Positions 59,586 to 64,000 of a DNA stretch of 64,000 bases are shown piece by piece. Both the position numbers and the translations under genes were made by a program. Location: positions 372,001 to 436,000 of the forward strand of contig NZ_JAPVLQ010000003.1 in NCBI RefSeq assembly GCF_027158005.1. The letters are read 5' to 3'. A model generated the notes under the pieces. The model was not told where the DNA came from and searched no databases. It saw only the letters and a list, made by a program, of their open reading frames with translations. The number at the start of each line of letters is the position of its first letter. Position 1 is the stretch's first letter. Origin of the DNA: Rhodococcus sp. H36-A4. GTDB taxonomy: Bacteria; Actinomycetota; Actinomycetes; Mycobacteriales; Mycobacteriaceae.

Positions 59586-59939
59586 ATGTCCAGTTCGGAC
59601 TTGGGGGCGCGCGGGGAGGCTTTGGCCGCTCTGCGCCTGGTCGATAGCGGAATGGAAATAGTCGAGAGAAATTGGCGTTGCCGGTACGGGGAACTCGACA
59701 TAGTTGCTCGTGAGGGCGAGGTTCTCGTCTTCGTCGAGGTGAAAACTCGTTCGGGGACCGGCTACGGAACACCGGCAGAGTCGGTGACGTACGCGAAACA
59801 ACAGCGAATACGTAAGCTCGCGCTGGCCTGGCTGGAGGACCGTGACAGCCCCTGGGTGAGAATGCGTTTCGACGTGGTCGCCATCATGATGGCCCGAGGT
59901 GCCGATCCGGTCGTGACACATTTGCGTGGGGTGTTCTGA
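59586..59939 (+). CDS. YraN family endonuclease-like protein
   Basis: A 117-residue UPF0102/YraN protein. GARGEALAALRLVDSG and ERNWRCRYGELDIVAREGEVLVFVEVKTR show the PD-(D/E)xK-type core (E..D..E.K), the archaeal Holliday junction resolvase-like fold. Cleavage activity is unproven. ATG at 59586 fits the family start. The stop overlaps the comM ATG (TGATG). Conserved as Rv2898c. Confidence 0.92.
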   Translation: MSSSDLGARGEALAALRLVDSGMEIVERNWRCRYGELDIVAREGEVLVFVEVKTRSGTGYGTPAESVTYAKQQRIRKLALAWLEDRDSPWVRMRFDVVAIMMARGADPVVTHLRGVF

Positions 59940-61447
59940 TGGCACTGGGTCGCGCTTTCTCGGTGGCCGTGTCCGGTGTGGATGGCCAAGTAGTGGAGAT
60001 CGAAGCAGATATCGGTCGCGGATTGCCGGGTGTTCATTTGGTAGGACTCCCGGACACAGCGTTGAACGAGTCACGAGATCGAGTAAAAGCGGCCGTAACG
60101 AATTCTGGCAATAGTTGGCCGGATTCTCGGGTAATTCTGGCATTGTCCCCGGCTACCTTGCCGAAAGTCGGCTCCGTCTACGACCTCGGTCTTGCGTTGG
60201 CGGTTCTGGATGCAGCCAGACAGATCCCGCGGCAATCGCTCGAAAGGACCGTGTTCCTGGGCGAATTGGCATTGGACGGCAGACTTCGTCCGGTGCGCGG
60301 CGTTCTGCCGGGCGTGTTGGCTGTCAAACGTGCGAGGTGGCCACGAGTGGTGGTGCCGACGACGGCACTGGCAGAAGCAGGTCTTGTCGACGGTATCGAA
60401 GTGCTCGGAGCAGGTTCGTTGAAGGAAGTCGTCGAATGGCTGCGGGGGGAAGTCGAACTGAGTCGACCGATTCCCGGGCAATTCCGAGAAGAGGTGGCGT
60501 ATCCGGATATGAGCGAGGTAGTGGGACAGTCCGAGGCGAGGTGGGCATTGGAAGTCGCTGCGGCCGGTGCGCATCACGTCATGCTGACCGGACCTCCGGG
60601 AATCGGCAAGACGATGTTGGCACAACGACTTCCAGGAATTCTCCCACCACTGACCGAGTCGGAGGCATTGGAGGTGACCGCAATTCATTCGGTTGCCGGG
60701 TTGTTGACGACAGAGCGGCCGTTGATTTCTTCGCCTCCTTTCATCGCGCCGCACCATTCGACGTCGGTGAGTGCGCTCGTCGGCGGAGGAACCGGAATGG
60801 CGAAGCCAGGTGCAGTCAGCCGAGCGCATCGGGGAGTCCTATTTCTCGATGAATGTGCCGAGATGGGCCTGAAAGTGTTGGAGGCGTTGAGAACTCCATT
60901 GGAGGACGGTGAGATCAGGATTGCGCGACGCGATGGCGTGGCTCGGTATCCGGCACGTTTTCAATTGGTGTTGGCTGCGAATCCTTGCCCATGTGCACCG
61001 GCCAGAAATGCCGATTGTGTTTGTGCGCCGATGGTTCGGCGAAAGTACCTCGGCAAGCTGTCCGGTCCGCTTCTCGACCGCGTCGATCTGCGCATCGCCA
61101 TGATGGGGGTTGCGACCGGTGCTTTGACGGACGAGCTCGGAGAGACCACCGAGCACGTGCGCGCCCGCGTCATCGCTGCACGCGAGCAGGCCGCCGAACG
61201 TTGGCGCGAATACGGGTGGCGGACGAACGCCGAGGTTCCTGGGCCGGCGCTGCGGCAGAAGTTCACGCTCTCGCGTGAAGCCTTGGTGCCGGTCGAGAGA
61301 GCGCTTCGTAATGGTTCGCTGACCGCTCGAGGTGCGGATCGTGCACTTCGTGTGTCCTGGACTTTGAACGATCTGGCTGGGGGAGACATGCCAGGCATCG
61401 GAGAGGTGGGAGCCGCTTTGGACTTTCGAGACAGGGGGACGAGGTGA
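59939..61447 (+). CDS. comM: ComM/YifB family Mg-chelatase-like AAA+ ATPase
   Basis: A 502-residue ATPase. In Vibrio ComM is a hexameric helicase that extends heteroduplex tracts during natural transformation. An N-terminal Lon-like domain (VSGVDGQVVEIEADIGRGLPG) precedes Walker A GPPGIGKTM and Walker B VLFLDECAEM. Its zinc-like cysteine set is in ANPCPCAPARNADCVCAP. ATG overlaps yraN. The stop overlaps dprA by 4 bp, giving a tight recombination operon. Confidence 0.94.
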   Translation: MALGRAFSVAVSGVDGQVVEIEADIGRGLPGVHLVGLPDTALNESRDRVKAAVTNSGNSWPDSRVILALSPATLPKVGSVYDLGLALAVLDAARQIPRQSLERTVFLGELALDGRLRPVRGVLPGVLAVKRARWPRVVVPTTALAEAGLVDGIEVLGAGSLKEVVEWLRGEVELSRPIPGQFREEVAYPDMSEVVGQSEARWALEVAAAGAHHVMLTGPPGIGKTMLAQRLPGILPPLTESEALEVTAIHSVAGLLTTERPLISSPPFIAPHHSTSVSALVGGGTGMAKPGAVSRAHRGVLFLDECAEMGLKVLEALRTPLEDGEIRIARRDGVARYPARFQLVLAANPCPCAPARNADCVCAPMVRRKYLGKLSGPLLDRVDLRIAMMGVATGALTDELGETTEHVRARVIAAREQAAERWREYGWRTNAEVPGPALRQKFTLSREALVPVERALRNGSLTARGADRALRVSWTLNDLAGGDMPGIGEVGAALDFRDRGTR

Positions 61448-62568
61448 CCACGCACGATCCACGTCGCCTGGCCTGGGCGTACCTCTCGCGCGTAGCTCAG
61501 GGGCCGCATCGAGTACTTCGCGACTTCGCAGCCGAGGCAGGTCCCGAGGGCGCCGCCGATGCCGTCTCTCGTGGGGCCCTTGGTGAGCGACTACAGGTTC
61601 GCTCGCATATCGACACTGCACAAGCGGATCTCGATCTTGTTGCATCCCAGGGCGGTCGGCTCATCACCCCCGATGACGACGAGTGGCCGATGTGGCGACT
61701 TCTCGCGTTCGACGGCGCTGGGATGCCAGTAGGAAACGATCAATGTGCACCTTTGGCCTTGTGGGTTCTCGGTGCAGTTTCGGTTGCGGAGTTGACGGAA
61801 CGAGCCGTATCGATCGTCGGTACGCGTGCCGCCACGTCGTACGGCGAGCATGTGACTGCCGAGATTGCCGGAGATCTGGCAGTCGACGGGTGGACGATTC
61901 TATCGGGGGCGGCATTCGGGATCGATGCGGCCGCTCACCGAGCAGCATTGGGCGTGGGTGGTTCGACGGTGGCCGTACTCGCGTGCGGAGTCGATCGAGC
62001 ATATCCCTCGGGACATTCTCGCTTGCTTCACCGAATCGCCAAGACGGGGGCCGTCATCAGTGAGTACGCCCCCGGCACGACGCCGGCCAAACATCGCTTT
62101 CTCGCTCGCAATCGTTTGGTTGCAGGCCTCGGCTCGGCTGTGGTCATCGTGGAGGCCGGTTGGCGCAGCGGTGCACGCAACACAGCAGGGTGGGCTCGCA
62201 AACTCGGACGGCCGGTTCTTGCGGTTCCGGGTCCGGTGACGTCGGCGGCATCGAAGGGGTGCCACCGAATGATTCGTGAAGGCGAAGCGTGTTTGGTTGC
62301 CGATGCCCACGATGTGGTCGCCGAAGCAGGAATGGCGGGGGAGACCGACGAGGGTAGACCCTCGATGTTTCGCGAAATCGATGCACTGTCCGAGTCGGCG
62401 CTGTTGGTGTACGAGGCGCTACCTGCGTCCGGAACTCTATCGCCGCGTGAACTTTCCGATGTGTCCTCGTTGCCTCTGGCTACTGTTCGATCGGTATTGC
62501 CTCTGTTGGAATTGGACGGGTTCGTGGCCAGTGACGAGACCGGGTGGTCCCGGGTGGCACGCACGTGA
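61444..62568 (+). CDS. dprA: DNA-processing protein DprA
   Basis: A 374-residue Rossmann-fold DprA/Smf protein that protects incoming single-stranded DNA and loads RecA. VSIVGTRAATSYGEHVTAEIA starts the Rossmann domain; SGAAFGIDAAAHRAAL, ISEYAPG and RFLARNRLVAGL are core motifs. A C-terminal winged-helix-like region (LSPRELSDVSSLPLATVRSVLPLLELDGFV) is kept. GTG start overlaps comM by GTGA. Competence has not been shown widely in this group; a general recombination role is also possible. Confidence 0.95.
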   Translation: MTTHDPRRLAWAYLSRVAQGPHRVLRDFAAEAGPEGAADAVSRGALGERLQVRSHIDTAQADLDLVASQGGRLITPDDDEWPMWRLLAFDGAGMPVGNDQCAPLALWVLGAVSVAELTERAVSIVGTRAATSYGEHVTAEIAGDLAVDGWTILSGAAFGIDAAAHRAALGVGGSTVAVLACGVDRAYPSGHSRLLHRIAKTGAVISEYAPGTTPAKHRFLARNRLVAGLGSAVVIVEAGWRSGARNTAGWARKLGRPVLAVPGPVTSAASKGCHRMIREGEACLVADAHDVVAEAGMAGETDEGRPSMFREIDALSESALLVYEALPASGTLSPRELSDVSSLPLATVRSVLPLLELDGFVASDETGWSRVART

Positions 62569-62598
62569 ACAATCCGAGGAACCGCCGGAAACGGTAGG

Positions 62599-62612
62599 GT
62601 GTTAGGTAACAC
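62599..62612. promoter_or_regulatory. Palindrome in siderophore-interacting gene promoter
   Basis: GTGTTA-GG-TAACAC is a perfect 14-bp palindrome, 24 bp before the start codon. It overlaps TTAGGTAACACTTACTCTT (62602-62620), of which only the left half matches the IdeR/DmdR iron box TTAGGTTAGGCTAACCTAA (about 11 of 19). An iron-responsive or other repressor site is plausible. Confidence 0.35.
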
Positions 62613-62635
62613 TTACTCTTCTAGGCAGTAAAACT

Positions 62636-63433
62636 ATGTCAACAGCTCGGAAAGGCTCGAAAGTGGCACGACGCAAAACCGTCCTGACTGTCCTCCGTAC
62701 GGAATCACTGACTCCTCACATGCAACGGGTGTACCTCGGCGACCCAGGATTCGACGACTTCCAACCGGTCGACTTCACCGACTCCTACGTGAAGCTCGCC
62801 TTCGGCTCGGAGGACGAGGAAGTAAAGCGCACTTACACGGTCCGCTCCGTCGATGTCGATGCTCGCGAGATTGCGATCGATTTCGTCGTCCACGGTGACG
62901 AGGGCATTGCCGGACCTTGGGCGGCCAACGCGAAGGCAGGCGACCGCATCGGCCTGTATGGACCCAACGGCGCTTACAAGCCGCGTCCAGAGGCGGATTG
63001 GCATCTCTTTGCCGGCGACGAATCTGCTATCCCCGCCATCTCCGCTGCGGTCGAGGCACTGCCGGAAGATGCGATTGCGAAGGTGTTCGTCGAGGTGTCG
63101 GACCGCAAGGACGAAATCTACATGGAGACGCTCGCGCTCGTGGACGTCACGTGGATTCACCGCGGGGCCGGTTCCGGCGAAGTCGGTGACGACAAGGCCG
63201 GGGACAACTCACCGCTGATCGAGGCCGTTCGAAACACCGAATGGCTACCGGGCCAGGCTCAGGTGTTCATTCACGGCGAAGCGCAGGCTGTGATGCACAA
63301 TCTGCGTGGCTACGTGCGTAAGGACCGAGGTGTTCCTGCCGAGTGGGCCTCGATCTCCGGCTATTGGAGACGGGGGCGCACCGAGGAGACCTTCCGCGTG
63401 TGGAAGCGTGAGTTGGCCGAGGCCGAAGCGTGA
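62636..63433 (+). CDS. Siderophore-interacting protein (ViuB-like flavoprotein)
   Basis: A 265-residue FAD-binding reductase that releases iron from ferric siderophores in the cytoplasm. VLRTESLTPHMQRVYLGD and KRTYTVRSVD (the RxYTxR flavin motif) form the barrel; HLFAGDESAIPAISAAVEAL and SGYWRRGRTEETFRVWK are the NAD(P)H and C-terminal parts. ATG start. Corresponds to viuB (Rv2895c), between dprA and xerC. Iron regulation is expected, though the promoter box is imperfect. Confidence 0.92.
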   Translation: MSTARKGSKVARRKTVLTVLRTESLTPHMQRVYLGDPGFDDFQPVDFTDSYVKLAFGSEDEEVKRTYTVRSVDVDAREIAIDFVVHGDEGIAGPWAANAKAGDRIGLYGPNGAYKPRPEADWHLFAGDESAIPAISAAVEALPEDAIAKVFVEVSDRKDEIYMETLALVDVTWIHRGAGSGEVGDDKAGDNSPLIEAVRNTEWLPGQAQVFIHGEAQAVMHNLRGYVRKDRGVPAEWASISGYWRRGRTEETFRVWKRELAEAEA

Positions 63434-63529
63434 CCGCGAGCGACGGACGTCGCGTCTCGGCGGATAAACAAGGTGGGATGTCCGGCGCGGCTGGTTGCTC
63501 CCCTTCAGTGCAGCGGTAAGGCTGTGTGA

Positions 63530-64000
63530 ATGGCCGACGACGAGCTCCCACCGACGCTGCGCGTACACCTCGAGGAGTATGCCGAGCATCTCGAAATCGG
63601 ACGCAATCGATCGGTCAACACCGTGCGCGCATACGTGGCCGATGCAGAGTCGTTGCTCTGCCATCTCATCCGACGTGACGAGTCGGCAACGCTGGCCGAC
63701 CTCGATCTGCGGGTACTCCGGTCCTGGCTGGCGGATCAGGCTCGGCACGGATCCGCTAGAACGTCGATGGCCAGACGAACGTCTTCGGCTCGCGCTTTCA
63801 CCGCATGGCTCACTCGTAGTGCCCGCATGACCTCCGATCCAGCGCTGCGTTTGGCAACACCGGCGGTCCGGCGCTCACTGCCCTCGGTTCTCAAGCAGAG
63901 TCAAGCCTCCGAGGCGCTGACCCAGGCCCAAACCGGAGCGGCAGAGCTGGATCCACTTGCACTGCGAGATCGCCTGATAGTGGAAATGTTGTACGCCACC
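63530..64000 (+). CDS. xerC: Tyrosine recombinase XerC, N-terminal part (cut by window end)
   Basis: The first 157 residues of a tyrosine recombinase, open to the last base of the window. The core-binding SAM-like domain has HLEIGRNRSVNTVRAYVADAESLL and LDLRVLRSWLADQ. The catalytic domain begins at about DRLIVEMLYAT; the Arg, His and Tyr catalytic residues lie beyond the edge. XerC resolves chromosome dimers at dif. ATG at 63530. Corresponds to Rv2894c after viuB. Confidence 0.88.
   Translation, partial: MADDELPPTLRVHLEEYAEHLEIGRNRSVNTVRAYVADAESLLCHLIRRDESATLADLDLRVLRSWLADQARHGSARTSMARRTSSARAFTAWLTRSARMTSDPALRLATPAVRRSLPSVLKQSQASEALTQAQTGAAELDPLALRDRLIVEMLYAT

Noticed and set aside
59356..60143. 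Overlapping minus-strand frames across the yraN leader
   Set aside because: No start site, domain or coding bias; they cross the real yraN gene.
62602..62620. Full IdeR/DmdR iron box before the siderophore-interacting gene
   Set aside because: Only about 11 of 19 positions match; the right half is lost. Kept only as a low-confidence palindrome.

Overview
This 64 kb window is a bacterial chromosome segment from a high-GC actinobacterium, most likely Rhodococcus or a close Nocardiaceae relative. The evidence is GTG starts, ATGA/GTGA gene overlaps, a lysine/alanine-tailed HupB, Lsr2, the F420 gene fbiD, mycobacterial-type MutT1, SepIVA, and a gene order that follows Mycobacterium tuberculosis Rv2994 to Rv2894c almost gene for gene. 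It is a conserved core region. I see no prophage, transposon, CRISPR array or biosynthetic island.

Layout. Positions 1-6150: an MFS exporter divergent from a fumarylacetoacetase-family hydrolase, then gltX, a YihY membrane protein and a convergent DNA polymerase I-like gene. 6250-6660: tRNA-Gln(CTG), tRNA-Glu(CTC) and a strong two-way terminator. 6680-10450: DUF5302, a PPOX/flavin-split-barrel protein and an IclR regulator (LtbR/NdgR type), divergent from leuCD across an operator-like repeat. 10530-22000: hupB, mutT1-ppk, fbiD, gpsA-ddl, a DUF3515 gene with a decayed Lrp/AsnC-like gene before it, thiL, a gamma-carbonic anhydrase-like gene, ung, an enoyl-CoA hydratase and rpmB. 22100-31740: a DAK2 protein, recG, pyruvate carboxylase, rsmD, coaD and sepIVA. 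31880-35220: yceD-rpmF-rnc-mutM, an OsmC protein and acyP. 35290-40510: smc-ftsY. 40660-45030: the ammonium regulon amt-glnK-glnD behind a textbook GlnR box. 45220-49630: a secreted M23 peptidase, ffh, an amidohydrolase and a CPBP protease. 49760-51720: rpsP-khpA-rimM-trmD. 51740-58700: an LppW-like lipoprotein, tex, an unknown membrane protein, rplS, lepB, rnhB, DUF2469 and a tiny two-helix membrane ORF. 58945-64000: an Lsr2, yraN-comM-dprA, a siderophore-interacting protein and the start of xerC, cut by the window edge.

The genes group functionally into translation and ribosome maturation (gltX, tRNAs, rpmB, rpmF, rpsP, rimM, trmD, rplS, rsmD, rnc), protein targeting (ftsY, ffh, lepB), DNA repair, recombination and chromosome structure (ung, recG, mutM, mutT1, smc, hupB, lsr2, dprA, rnhB, xerC), nitrogen sensing, and cofactor or central metabolism (thiL, coaD, fbiD, pyc, leuCD).

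The most notable points are: a deleted and frameshifted Lrp/AsnC-like gene next to thiL; a two-site GlnR box in exact register before amt; a direct coaD-sepIVA junction at the place where M. tuberculosis carries its PDIM/PGL lipid locus; a perfect terminator-like hairpin inside rimM; and several unassigned palindromic operators. No wholly new multi-gene system was found. Start codons were chosen by reading ribosome-binding sites and remembered family N-termini, without alignment tools.
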